A DNA stretch of 64,000 nt, taken from assembly GCA_001695595.3 (NCBI GenBank), contig MBPM02000175.1, forward strand, positions 18,042-82,041, read 5' to 3'. Position numbers and translations under genes: made by a program. Positions within the stretch are counted from its first letter, which is position 1. Each line of letters opens with the position of its first letter. Below are positions 46,201-56,900 of this stretch, piece after piece. This DNA comes from Plasmopara viticola (taxonomy: Eukaryota > Oomycota > Peronosporomycetes > Peronosporales > Peronosporaceae). The notes beneath the pieces are model-generated. The model made no database searches. It was given only the letters and a program-made list of their open reading frames with translations, and had not been told where the DNA came from.

Positions 46201-46454
46201 CCCTCAACACTCGACCACGACCTTGTTTCCTGTGGCTCCGGCTTTCGACTCCGGACAGCACAAGACCTCGAACTGCTTCGTACCCTTGCACAAGACCGAA
46301 AGAATTGGAAGACCCTCACGACCTCGGTGCTGGATGCACTGCCCGCCGAACGAGACTCGACGTATGCGGACACCACTCTATGCCGTGGACTAGCCAGACT
46401 GAGCCTAGCACGTGCGTACCTTGGCAACGCGATAACGTAATACATTACATTACA
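43264..46454 (+). mobile_element. Full-length non-LTR retrotransposon (RTE-like) with target duplication
   Basis: The element is bounded by an exact 13-bp duplication TTAAGAAATGTCT (43251-43263 and 46455-46467). It has a ~48-bp 5' leader, one open frame of 1042 codons, practically no 3' UTR (the stop codon runs into the tail) and a (TACAT)n tail. A single APE-RT frame, tiny 3' UTR and microsatellite tail fit the RTE group best, although clade assignment needs a tree. GC content is well above that of flanking DNA. The intact frame and perfect duplication indicate a recent insertion. Confidence 0.95.
43312..46440 (+). CDS. LINE polyprotein: AP endonuclease plus reverse transcriptase
   Basis: The frame has 1042 codons with no stop. 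The APE-type endonuclease (about residues 40-290) nicks target DNA. It shows FNVNSLG, LQETKI, GDFNAK (about residue 181) and SSDHKLV (about 276). The reverse transcriptase (about 510-800) copies element RNA at the nick. It shows GRASGPDDIPAELLK, LRPIVLLNSIRK, GIDLSRAFDSI, GTPQGDSLSP and the catalytic YADDADF (about 745). The C-terminal part has LLYNCATWALTKSELHGLE and WRLFGHVLRR, common in LINEs. No RNase H domain and no separate gag-like ORF are present. Codons strongly favour C in the third position, unlike the host genes around it. It is potentially functional. Confidence 0.95.
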   Translation: MLARFGQVLSGICRSLTSLTLDATVSSTRPNPLPRPNRANRIRIGSFNVNSLGSKRKKHETLPEDLRRYRVDILGLQETKIYDRGEHLIDDFLLLTLQAKTELHGIGFAISPRLRPFLQRYWSHSDRIGILKLRLPHIGTVNIVNAYSPHSGYPLEAVDRFYADLSTALTSLPRRDLTFLTGDFNAKLGRRHDLEPFLGNHGRGYRNRNGNVLASFCQTHNLFVTNTDFPKRAKNITTWTQRRSDHFIYNQIDYILCSQNCRRLCVDAQSWGGTLTSSDHKLVTADFTLEGAAQIRFRPRSELPRRLHLARDALVHDEGARDAYVRALIAASTEHPIPVTDPIQQRWNATLQTTKTAAELAVGFSPQRSTRRYIDATLTALSEQQRQLRLRVQNDHAANIAELRRERNAVLRQIHQRCRELAFQALDAKISRIEELHDSVRMYSAVRELFPRPPGQVTVHDSTGKYILHRPTANNLIRSYFKGQLTDPTHAPIIPSSDARPLSSPITGDELARAFRRLSNGRASGPDDIPAELLKYGTDQIAEPLAALINDSFALGQPLELGEGTLLCLPKPNKPQGECSSLRPIVLLNSIRKAVSLVVLNRIRSDVDNFLSPHQSGFRAHRSTADAVWAHKWLTARATDRRETVYVLGIDLSRAFDSIDRSKLITVLQTFLQDDEVRLIRLLLSHTTLSLRSSNQALDPFESNVGTPQGDSLSPVLFTIYLEAALRDLSGALDVPHNLLQQMIVYADDADFICTDPSVVQLIQDQAPAILSRWSLHMNEAKTEVIKIRRHCNPSGATRHARAREETWRHTKKLGTLLGDIEDLSRRKSLATLALHRLWSVWLRPTLISPKTRIRLYNTYVLPILLYNCATWALTKSELHGLESFHRRQLRYALGYRYPRHISNARLYDLCDERPLRLRLTQARWRLFGHVLRRNPDIPANLQMRAYFFSTAAKWRGRPRTTLPSTLDHDLVSCGSGFRLRTAQDLELLRTLAQDRKNWKTLTTSVLDALPAERDSTYADTTLCRGLARLSLARAYLGNAIT

Positions 46455-46573
46455 TTAAGAAATGTCTATGATATCTATCTACAGCGACGGAGTTTTAGGA
46501 GCAAAAACAACACATCATTTTTGAAAGATTGCATTATGCAGGTCAGCTTTAGCTAGCAAATATACACGTTATT

Positions 46574-46883
46574 TTCGGAAAAGGTTGGGGTGACGCCCTC
46601 CTTCCAAGCGCGGGGGCGCGCTTCGGGCAGGTGCTCTCGGGCATCTGCAGGTCTCTAATGAGTCTCACCCTCGACGCGACGGTCTCCAGCACCAGGGCGC
46701 CACCTGGGCTCTTACCAAGTCAGAACTACACAATAATGGAAGACCCTCACGGCCTCGGTGCTGGCTGCACTGCCCGCCGAACGAGACCCGACGTATGCGG
46801 ACCCCACTCTATGCCGTGGACTAGCCATGGAGCCTAGCACGTGCATAATTTGGCAACGCGATAACGTAATACAATACAATACA
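46574..46883 (+). mobile_element. Internally deleted LINE derivative, copy B
   Basis: It has the LINE 5' end (CGGAAAAGGTTGGGGTGACG onward), a short middle piece (GCGCCACCTGGGCTCTTACC), an A-rich linker and the LINE 3' end, closing with an (ACAAT)n tail. A 14-bp duplication ATATACACGTTATT flanks it (46560-46573 and 46884-46897). It lies 106 bp after the full-length LINE's 3' duplication. A 14-bp stretch present in other copies (GCTAAATGCTCGCG) is missing near the 5' end, removing the ATG. Its structure matches copy A at 23663. Confidence 0.92.
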
Positions 46884-46994
46884 ATATACACGTTATTCGC
46901 CGATTGGTATTAGACCTCGAACTACAAATTAAGCATCTCATTTTTTCACAGGACTAAATTAAACTCAATAAAATTCCGCGGGGAAAGAACATCA

Positions 46995-48090
46995 AGTTTT
47001 TTTACTCATACAAAACGGAACTTTCACAAAATCTTGACTAGTAGACCCCATCTTGATAAAGCCGTTTTGCTTTCTAAAAGTCTGCACAGGGTTGCAAAGC
47101 TCATTACGACAAACATAAACTGAGTCAACAGACCAACTCGTTGTCCGCATCTCGAAGTTTGATTGAGACAACCATCTTAAGATAGGGCTAGGCTCGCACT
47201 GTCCGATATTCTCATGATACATCACTGGAAATGGGCCATGCCGTCGGATGACAACTCGGAGCATACTTGCTTTCTGCACTTCGGTCACCGTCCATACAAT
47301 TTTTTGTACAGACGATGACAGTGCAATCTTGTGACCAGCCAGTATTGGCAGTGGAGGGTCAAAAAGAGTACCCAATATAAGTTTTTTCTTGAGCGAGTTT
47401 TTTAAAAGGATATTTAAATATACGTCGCGCCTACTGGGCTACGCACTCGCGATCCTGTGCGTTGCATACCGCAAGATTGCGAATGACCAGTGCACTCGCT
47501 GCGCACCACACACACTCTGTGCCTGATCTTCGATCAAACATCCGTGCCAGGTAAGACAAAGGTCACAACTAAGTGGCGCAAGAGATTAGATGCTGTCAAA
47601 AGGTTTTGATTTTACATACAAAGTACAAGTTTGACCCGACAAGCCGGTTGTGATCGCTTCAGTGGCTACATCGGGCATCATGACATTGGATGTTCTTGTC
47701 GAACGCTTAGCTTAAGTCTAAGACAAGGTGAGGCAAGCTCCACAAAAGTTTTGTATGTGTAATGTACCTAAATTGTTTAATGACTCGAAATCGTGAAGGA
47801 TTGATCTAGCAATGCGAGCTGTACCTGTGACACTCACGTTTAATGAACTAAACGGCTTTTTTCCTGTGTTGGTTTCAAATAAAAAGTGCTTTTCTAAGTC
47901 GTACTTTGCGCCAGCTCTCGTAAAGTAAATGAGTGGGTGGAGCAATACCTTCCATGTTTGCTCCGCTAATGGCTCGCCTACAACTGTAAGGGCCACTTCT
48001 ACAGCGACGCATTGACAGTTACCGGGAATGAGGTTTACTTTCTACCTTACAAGATGCAGGGTTTGGTGTGGGCGAGGATCGCACGAATAT
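46995..48090 (-). pseudogene. Remnant of an unidentified protein gene
   Basis: The minus strand carries consecutive coding-like pieces in shifting frames. One at ~48085-48010 reads RSSPTPNPASCKVE. After a frameshift comes IPGNCQCVAVEVALTVVGE and LLHPLIYFTRAGAKYDLEKHF (47995-47718). A piece near 47680-47590 reads AITTGLSGQTCTLYVKSKPF. Another spans 47375-46995 (VWTVTEVQKASMLRVVIRRHGPF). The composition suggests a beta-rich protein. I do not recognise the family. Some gaps could be introns, but at least one frameshift and stops suggest decay. Confidence 0.35.
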
Positions 48091-50213
48091 GCTCTCTACG
48101 TAATTGCAATGCTCGTCGTTATCGAGAAGGAGGGAAAAATCTCGCTATTTATCTTTATGGGGCACCTGAAAGCTAGTTGCTTTATTGTCGCTTGCAACCG
48201 CGCATGTCACATCAATTTGTGTTACATAATTGTATGACACGAGTCAAGTAATGTAATGAGCATCAAAAAGTGAGCAGTATTTGGTGCCGAGGATGTTATA
48301 AAAGCAACACATGGTCTATGGCTCACTGCTTATGCATTTGCGTAGGAACTGCTCCATCGGATATTCATCGCTAGCAATGAATATCGTGTACTAACACTTC
48401 AATCTGTAAGTGGTAAATTGCTGTGAATTAAGTTGTCTTGATCCGAATCTCATAAAAGTACAAGCTCTAGTTCCACAAAGATGTCCTGACTTCGTCGACG
48501 CTCCTAGTCGCAAAGATCAGCGTCCCCAGATCACGTTTTTCGATATTCATTATTTATTTGTATTTGGTAGCCTACAAACAAAGACAATCTCAAAATTCTT
48601 AAGGCAGCTGCCGCGGATGGAGCACATTATTGCGAACACCTGGCTATAGAGTGCAATCTGCCTAAAATCAAACACGAGTCTTCGACCATATGAGCATGTA
48701 CCGAAGGTAACACTCAATTTGCATAATGTATTGGCTTAGCAGAAAGAATTCAATTTCACAAGCAGGTCTCATCCACTCTCGACCTGACACAAATTTTGGC
48801 GGTACATAACAGACCACTAGATACTTGCTCACTATAGAAAGGTACATAGCGCATTCAAATGACCGAAGTGTCATCCAACGGCATCGCGGCTTGCACTGCG
48901 ATTATGCTGGTGCTTGACTCATTTGCCTGATCAGATTCGTTTGTTGTGCAGCCGTCTCGTTGACTGACACGTGTTATAGCACCAATACCTCGATCTTACC
49001 ATACGCCCCTATCCATAACTTGCGAAACGCCAATTTATGCAGTCTTTCGGTCACGAACACATTCTTCGAACTTTTCCTCAACTCCGGATGTATGCAACGA
49101 AGAAATATTTCTACTCAAGCACTCCACGTCTGCATTGTTTTTGATGTACACAGTTCTGCTGCGCCCGTTGATTTTGCAGCTTACACATAACGTTCGCGTT
49201 AAATGATCTCTTTTCAGCTCATATACCTACCGCTTTTCACCTGCTTTTTGCTGTCCTGTTTTCCCTGGTTCCAAAAGTGTTTTTATTAGCATTTCTTCGT
49301 CTGTCGCTTTATTGCGCATATGTATAGAGCCAACTAGTTGTACTATGTTACGTGACGCAAGCCAAGTGATGTATTGTCATCGATAGGAAAGTACTTGAAA
49401 AAAATGAAAAAGCCGCTTGTTGTATAAGAGGTATTGGTCGTAAGCATTATCCCTTTCCTTTCGCATTACTACGTTAGCTATCGAGTGTATGACATTTGCC
49501 TGGCAGTGATATTACTGATAGCCCTTGATAAAAGTTAGCTCACATTCTGAAGAGTGTCGACAGAGAAAAATAACACGCGTGTTGCCGGCCAAATCTTCCA
49601 GCAGACCAAACACGAATTAAATTCAGATGTACGCAATTGTATCTAGCGCGGTTTAAACGCTAAAAATTCTTAAATATGCGCACCTATTTGCACACACATC
49701 TATATGACTTGGGCTATTAATAGTGAATGCTTACCAAGCCATTAGTCTTTCCTAGACGCCAAGGATTGTGTCTTAGGATGCGTTACTTGATGCTCTTATC
49801 ACAAGGGACTACAGTATGTCGTTGGTCAGTTAGAAGTGGGCTGTAATACAGTTCCCGCCTATAATTGAGATATGAAATAACTTCATGCTAAATTACGCCG
49901 ACATTTTTCGATTAAATAACTAAAATCAATGTGTCTAGCAGAGCTTTGCGCTCGTCAACATGACTGAAAACTGCGCGGACTAAGTCCGTGATGGATTGCG
50001 TAACAGGGGCCACATGATAAATCTTATAATCGGGGTGGCTCAGCATTGCGTTAGCTTAAGCATTTTACTTCTCTGTCGTATATTTCGCTTTTAGGTTATC
50101 AAAAAAACCATCAAGACATTACTTATATCACAAAAAGTAATCCAATGGTGTGCATAAAGTTATACTAATCCTAAAAGATGAAAGCCTAGCGCGTTTGACT
50201 GGAAAATACCTCA
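48091..50213. other. Gene-poor DNA with short dispersed repeats
   Basis: Two copies of a ~40-bp motif (ATGACACGAGTCAAGTAATGT near 48232 and GTGACGCAAGCCAAGTGATGT near 49351) are each followed at similar distance by a TATA-like ATAAAAG or ATAAGAG. They may be LTR remnants. No gene is supported. Confidence 0.35.
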
Positions 50214-50579
50214 TTGCAAATAGACATTTGTTATAAGCTTCTTGGCAGCTTTGAGCTACTAAGAATTGACCGCGAAAAAGCGATGCTAGCGTCTGCTCGC
50301 AGCAGTGCAGTATCATTGGCTCAACGTGTCACAAACAGCGCTTTGAAATCCGGTAGAGTCGCATATCAAGAAGCAATAAGCGTCACCTATTACGCTAACT
50401 TGCAGAAAGGGTCTAAAGTGAACATGTCAGAAACAGCAATAGCGCTTGGCCATTTACAATCCAAAAGGACAGTCTTTGATATGATTGATCCAAAACGTTT
50501 TTTACCCGTGTATGTTTTCCTTAAGCCGGGACGAGATGTACATGTTGGGGCTCAAGGAGGCTTGATGTATGGTCAATAA
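50214..50579 (+). CDS. Unassigned 121-codon open frame
   Basis: The frame begins MQIDICYKLLGSFELLR and ends GAQGGLMYGQ. It has a balanced, protein-like composition and an alanine- and serine-rich helical start, but no domain, signal peptide or promoter element that I recognise. It could be an effector-like remnant or chance. No homology can be claimed. Confidence 0.2.
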   Translation: MQIDICYKLLGSFELLRIDREKAMLASARSSAVSLAQRVTNSALKSGRVAYQEAISVTYYANLQKGSKVNMSETAIALGHLQSKRTVFDMIDPKRFLPVYVFLKPGRDVHVGAQGGLMYGQ

Positions 50580-53500
50580 ACCAGAAAAAGATACTACCTT
50601 TCCATCGATTCTTGATGAAACAGGGTTTTAGAGCACTGGATGACGTATTGAATCGTTAGAATAACGATACACTGTTTTTACCTCACGGTACCTATCGTTG
50701 GCGCTTCCACCTACGTTTTGATACTGACTCAAATGTAGGTGCTAATTACCGCGTATTCACTTGCTAAACTTTGAGCTGAAAAAAATTGTGGCGTCATTGA
50801 CGCAATCTTATGTAAAGATCATGATGCGGGAATGGTGCGGGGGAGTAAATCCTCACAATTTTGGCCGGAATTCTGTGTCAGAAAGCGTACCGGTATCTGG
50901 TTTATATAACGCGCTCAGAATTAGGTGTATAAAGCATCCATTCCGGCACACTGCTGCAAAATTACAGGACAGGATGTACACTGTTCTGTGCATTAGACAT
51001 CGTCAACGGGTGTTATGGACTCCTCATTTAAGCGAGTGGCATACTATTGATCGTGGCTCGCAATCTTAGTCTTTAGTGTAATAGTGGTATGTCAAGCCAA
51101 AAGGGCTCGTTTACGCGCCTGTGACAATAAAGTGTCTACAGACGCAGTTGCATAGGTCCATATGGCGTATGCACAGCCGTACCTCGATCACTCTTTGTAT
51201 CCACGATCGTGCTACATTTTTCACTTGTGAGCGGTTACCGAATGCATGCTCTCAAACAATCTATACGCAAAGAAAGTAAGTCCCATAATTAAGCTGGAAA
51301 TTTTTTAGAGTGCTTTCTTAGTAAGTATGGTCAACCATCAGACCCCGCTTAGGACCACACGGTAGTCATTTGCCGGTGCCGTTAACTTCGGAAAATGAAG
51401 AAAGTGACTTGGTTTCTCCATTTACTTACATAACTACAGCACAAACTAAGCAAAGGCGTCATTGTCAAAGTTTAACCTGCTTTAAAGAAATTCTCAGTAC
51501 CAAGAAATGATTCACAAAATCAATTGAGGGTGTTGCAGTCGTCGATCCTGCCATGTATTGCTGACGTCGCTTTTCTACCGACGATTCCGAAGTAGCATAC
51601 GACTTTTATAGACGTGCAAACACGATTTTGAATTGAAAGACCGATACATTTCTCATAACGTTCAGCAAAGAGGTATTATTTCATGCCTCCCATGTCATCA
51701 GCGAGTGCTGTAGCTGCCCAGTGGATCACGTGCTACTTTTCACTCCAACTATACGAATCTCATCGGGGGTTTTATCATCGACACTGGTAGCTCATCGTGG
51801 TGCTGACTTATGATAGAGCACAACATCGAACGCAATTGCTTAACGTCCCGGAGTCGATATAGACCGTTCATGGCTTCGGTTAAAAGCAAGCCCGGCTTGC
51901 ACACACGATTCGGTGAAAGAGCACGAATTTTGGGAAGCTAATTACTGCTGATTCTCAATACTTAATGATTTTTTCTTCCACGCGGCGTCGCATACTAGAT
52001 TTGAGTAATGGTAATCTAGTTTTAAATGCTCTGCAAATGAAGCATCGCCGGACGTCCATACACGAGCCAACAGTCTCCTCTCTACAGTGTAGGTGGGTTC
52101 CATAGGGCCAGACCCTCGATGGTCCCTAGTATTGTGAGCCTTTCCCTACGCGTGCTATCCAAAAGTAAACATCCGCACATATACAGCTATTGCGACATCT
52201 CCAAAGTATTTGCACACGGAACATCTCTGCTCGAGTCGCACCCATGCACAGTCTGTTTGATCGCAGCCTCCAGTGAAAGAGCCTTACAAGGAATCCCGGT
52301 CAGGCGTTATGTTCACGCTCATAAATTGCGCATAGCTAAGTGGCGAGATCGACTCAGAGGATGGATTTTAAATCATCGTATTTGCCAAGGTAGTGCACGT
52401 CAGTGACCATTCGCGTGCTCTCTCGGCGAGTATTTCCGCGACCAGATCCATCCTATGTTGATTTTTTTGCAACCAGACGGACATCAATACGATTTTAGCC
52501 GCTCATGCCTAATGCAGAAGCCTTTCTCGTATCCTTTCGCTCAGATATCTGCACGCTCATCAGAGATGCCTTTGGCGCGAGCGGGACAGCTACCCTATTT
52601 TTGTATATTTATCGAGAGACAAACAAGTCTCGTCAGACGAAGCAAAAGCCATACACCGGTCCGACAGAGAAGTCGATGGCGATTTACAGGTGCGAGAACC
52701 CAGTCTAAGTTGTTATCGCTTATGGTGTCAATAGCGCTAAGTACCATGAAGAGTAAAATTAAAACTAATAATATTGGTGCTTTTCACTCTTAGTCCAATT
52801 ACGGCCCAAAATCACCAACAAAGTAAGCGATAGGCTTTGAGATTCAACCATTTCCCGAAGCAGACGCAAACCGCTTTCCAGTGAGAAAGCTATTATTTCT
52901 GGACTGCTGCCTTGACGATAAAGCAGAGGGCATTCTGGACAGGTACACCTGGCTTGAGCGAGCAATAGTATCGAGAAACATGCCATTTTTTTGCTTGCCA
53001 TGAGATCTCTGGAATATTTTTCCGCATGTTCCGAAAGAAAGAATCTGAGATTTGATGCTTCTGCACAGGTTTATTAAGTGCTTATCATCGCATTGATCCT
53101 GCCCTTTATTATTTTTACTTAACTTCGTAAGACTAGAAAACAATGGCTTACATCTGCTCTAACGATATCATTTAATCATTCCCAGCACTGGTACATCACG
53201 CACCGATCGAAGAACCTTTTTTTAATATCGTAAGCCTTCGCGGTATGCAAAGTTATACAGATAAAGGCATTTGCGTACGTGAGTTTAAGGTACAATCTGC
53301 TCACTTTATGGGTCGAAAAAACCTACCTACGAGATGTCTTAGCTGTATCGGCTTTCACAAGCTCGGTCAACAGGAATATAAGCTTTACTTTTCTACTTTA
53401 CAAGACCCGTGAATGCTCCTCTACTTCACCACGACCTCCACATGCAAGTATCGCTGATTTGACCGTCAAAAGCGCTGGAGAAATTCGAATACACCTCAGC

Positions 53501-53609
53501 TTGGCGCCTTTTCGATGAGAAACAGCAACTCTTGCACGACCTAAAAGAGAAAGTCACGATAGAAATTGGGGTGGTCAGGTTGCTGGAGGGCCCGGACTCC
53601 TGAGACATT
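50580..53609. other. Gene-poor DNA
   Basis: Several open frames of 60-112 codons (for example 50761-51069 and 52455-52793, plus) lack motifs. A 78-codon minus frame at 53001-52765 has a short hydrophobic start (ACFSILLLAQARC) but nothing else to support it. Confidence 0.3.
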
Positions 53610-53940
53610 CGAAATGGAAGTTGACTCGTTTAGCCACGTGGCTTAGCCAAATAAAAGACCTCGCATCTCACTTCAAAAGCATAAAGCTCGATCCCTTCGT
53701 AGCGAAGTGGATGCTCACTGGGTGCTCGAAGTGCACATCATTATGATTGTTATGGCCATGAGGCGGCTATGAGCACCGTACGTTCACTCATTTTAGACTC
53801 ACAAGTAAAAATAAGTGCTATAGAATTGCTTTAATTAAAATGAGCACTTAAGGACTAGAAAATGGCTTGGGGCGCAAAAACGCCCCGCATGAGGTGTTGG
53901 TCGCGTCGGCATCGTCTTGGGAAGGTCAACATTGTAGTAA
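53610..53940 (+). repeat. Dispersed repeat, copy at 53.6 kb
   Basis: This is a diverged copy of the repeat at 26750-27090, including ATCCCTTCGTAGCGAAGTGG, GGATGCTCACTGGGTGCTC, CTATGAGCACCGTACGTTCACTCA and ACTCACAAGTAAAA. It carries a local GGGGCGCAAAAACGCCCC stem-loop. Confidence 0.7.
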
Positions 53941-56900
53941 TATCGATGTGTATCAGGTTCGATAAACGATGTTCTATCTTTTCGCAATAGCCAAATTCGC
54001 TTTTTAAGTAGCTGATTTCTGATTTCAACAATGTTGATATCCTTGTAAGTTTAAATCGATTCTATGCTTTCCAAAATTCGGTTTGTTCATCTTGGACGGA
54101 TCTCCCGCGTCTCACATCTTGCTGATCACGTTTGGCGGACCTTTTGAGAGGAATGATGGCTACTTCGTCGAAAAATTCAAATAGAGACCATGCAGAAAGA
54201 TGTAAAATGTGCCTTACTTTGCACATCTGTCGACATAAAATGTGATCTATAATTGCGTCGTTTGGACCTGAAGAGCTGTGGTATCCAGCCATGTTGTGTT
54301 GCAAGTGCTTTTGCAATCTCATAAGACACGAAATACCATACCGCTGTGAGTGTTAACCGCGATTAGTTGTTTGTCCATTGTTGCATAAGGATTTAATATT
54401 GTTGCTATTTAAAGCATGTTGATAGACTTACTAACCGCCATAATAGGTAAATTGATTCCATAACCTGTATTTGGTAGCAGCAGTCCGCCAATGAAGTGTG
54501 CTATACAAAGTGCACCGGGACATATAATTATGCACGTCCTTTTTGTGAAGATACGTTCGTGCAAATTCCGCCGCACTGATCAGCTTTATTTAAAGTATGA
54601 GCCAATGGCCACTTAGCGCACACTCTCGAGCTTTAAAGTCGGTGACAAAAGATGATATTGACTCACGCGCCACAAATATTGTCATCTTTTGCGAATTGGA
54701 CTTCAATAAACCCACATAGCTTCGTGGTAGTCGCCATTTACTGGTGACAGTTCTTCGTTTCTGATATAATATACCCTTTTGCCCTTATCTTCTATAGTAA
54801 GGGTGTTTTGGTGGTGGGTCTTCGAACGCCATATCTTAGATAACGAAGGAAATATCGAATTGCTGGTATTCTTTAAAGAATTTGAGCCCAGGTGCAACGT
54901 TCGCTGCATATAAGGCTGATCGAAGATGTCTTTGTCCGAGATTAAAAACCTATTTGTACCTTCAAGAAGGAGGTTCAATTTCTTAAGCACCACATCTGAA
55001 GCATTTTTGGCTTTAAACTTAGAAAAATATCCAGCCGCTTCCAGTATTTCGTAGTTCAGTAACTGTGACACCTTAAGCAGTATATCTAGTCAAAGCGCAT
55101 CTACGATTAGATGAACGTTTATTTTTTTGGAAAGGTCTCAACATCAACCACGGGATTGCTTTCGAGCCCCATGAATCGATGTAGTATCACATCTCTGGTT
55201 CTTCTTGCGGAGCTATGCAAACCACTCTATGAAGTACTTCGTTACACACCTGTGGCTCGATGATCTCCACTGTGACGTGCAAAACTTTGTGACTCGCTTG
55301 CAGAGCTTTGCCATTCGCTATTGGTGCACCTCAAACTCTCTGTTGTCGTACGGACCTGTGCTATCTGATAACAAAACATGTGATACGCAGGTGGTAAGGC
55401 TATGCTTAACACCTGTGAAACTGTTTTTCTTACTGCGTCTTGTGGACCAATGTTATCCGTGTGTAAACTTTCAACATGCATTTGGTGGTGCAACTTGAGA
55501 TACCATGATTGCTATTTTCATAACGCTGTCTTAAGCGCTCTTGATAGACAATCCTGCCAGCGGGACATGATTATACGATAGAGCAGGTTACAAGGGTGTT
55601 GTCACAACTACCTTGAGGAGGGTATTAGCGCTTACAACTTTGCTTTGAATATTGTTACTTTCTTGTAAAGTGCAACAGAATTGGCACTTGACTTTGAGTA
55701 GTTTTTGCGTGGGATTGATTGGCTGACACTTATGGCCTTGTACCTCCAATTGTTGTAGAGACTCATACTTCTTAATTACACCATACCCATGGTCAAGTTG
55801 TATTGTCCATATCAAGGTTCAGAAATGACTTCGTATTTTGATTCCTGGAACCAAAAAATTTGAATGCGCCACAGGGTTCAAAGACTTCAAGCAAATTTAT
55901 TTTTATGCCTTATTTACTTGCGTGTGATCCGATTGCCCTACGCTGCTAGATACTCCTTCGATCGCTGTTAGCTCTCATGTGCGCAGCTTCTATGGTACAT
56001 ATTAATTACAAACCCATCATGGGGAAATGGATCTTTTCAGTAGGACGACGCACCCTGAGGGTTTCCGGACTTTGAAACCTCGATCTTAACAAGTAACCTG
56101 TCGGAGCCCTCAAGCAAGACTAACTTTCATTTTTAGGGTCGGGAACGGAACTTACCATGATTTAATCAACCAATACTGCTTTTCGTTTGGTTACTCTGAA
56201 GTCAACGGGTAAATACTCGAGATCTTGTAGGTCGAGGAGCTACACTTAAAAGCATTTCGAGAAAGCAAACTTATTGATGAATGTAATCTTTATTGAGAGC
56301 ATTTGGAGTGCCTTTTCGACGTTGTGGCCTGTACTCTAAAAGGCTAAGTGCGACATTGGTCGATTGTTCAACCGTCAAACAGTCACCTTGACTTTCTCGG
56401 AAGTGGTGCTTCAGCAATCATGACCGCCAACTCCTCTAGCTCATGCATATTTTCAAAATAACCGATTTGCGTACTGAGTTTATCAAAAAAGATACCCAAG
56501 ATGCGAAAGCGAACAAAAACTTTTATTAGCAGGACAAAAGCACAATCTAATCGTATATAATTTTTTTTGGCAGTACTCCTTTCATACTTCTATCCCTTAT
56601 AACCAGGGAAAGTAAACAATGGTGGGCTAACATTTTCCTATGCTCCCTTACTGTGCACGATACCTGGATACCTTTTATAGTCAAACTCACATCTGCGAGA
56701 ATAATTGTCTAACCAAGCCCTCGTAAAGAAGCAAGAATCGCTTCTCGCTGATACTGAGGCTTGGCAGTTTTACATAACCAACTATTGCTAATTTGGCTCG
56801 CGTTGCTCCTTTAAAAAATACAATTGCCTTTTCTAACAAGTTTTCGATATGGTTTTACTCAATGAGTATACCACTCTTCAGTGTATCGTAGGGTGTAATT

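Noticed and set aside
52765..53001. 78-codon minus frame with a hydrophobic start as a small secreted protein
   Set aside because: The hydrophobic stretch is short, there is no initiator element and it overlaps other frames equally long. Chance is likelier.
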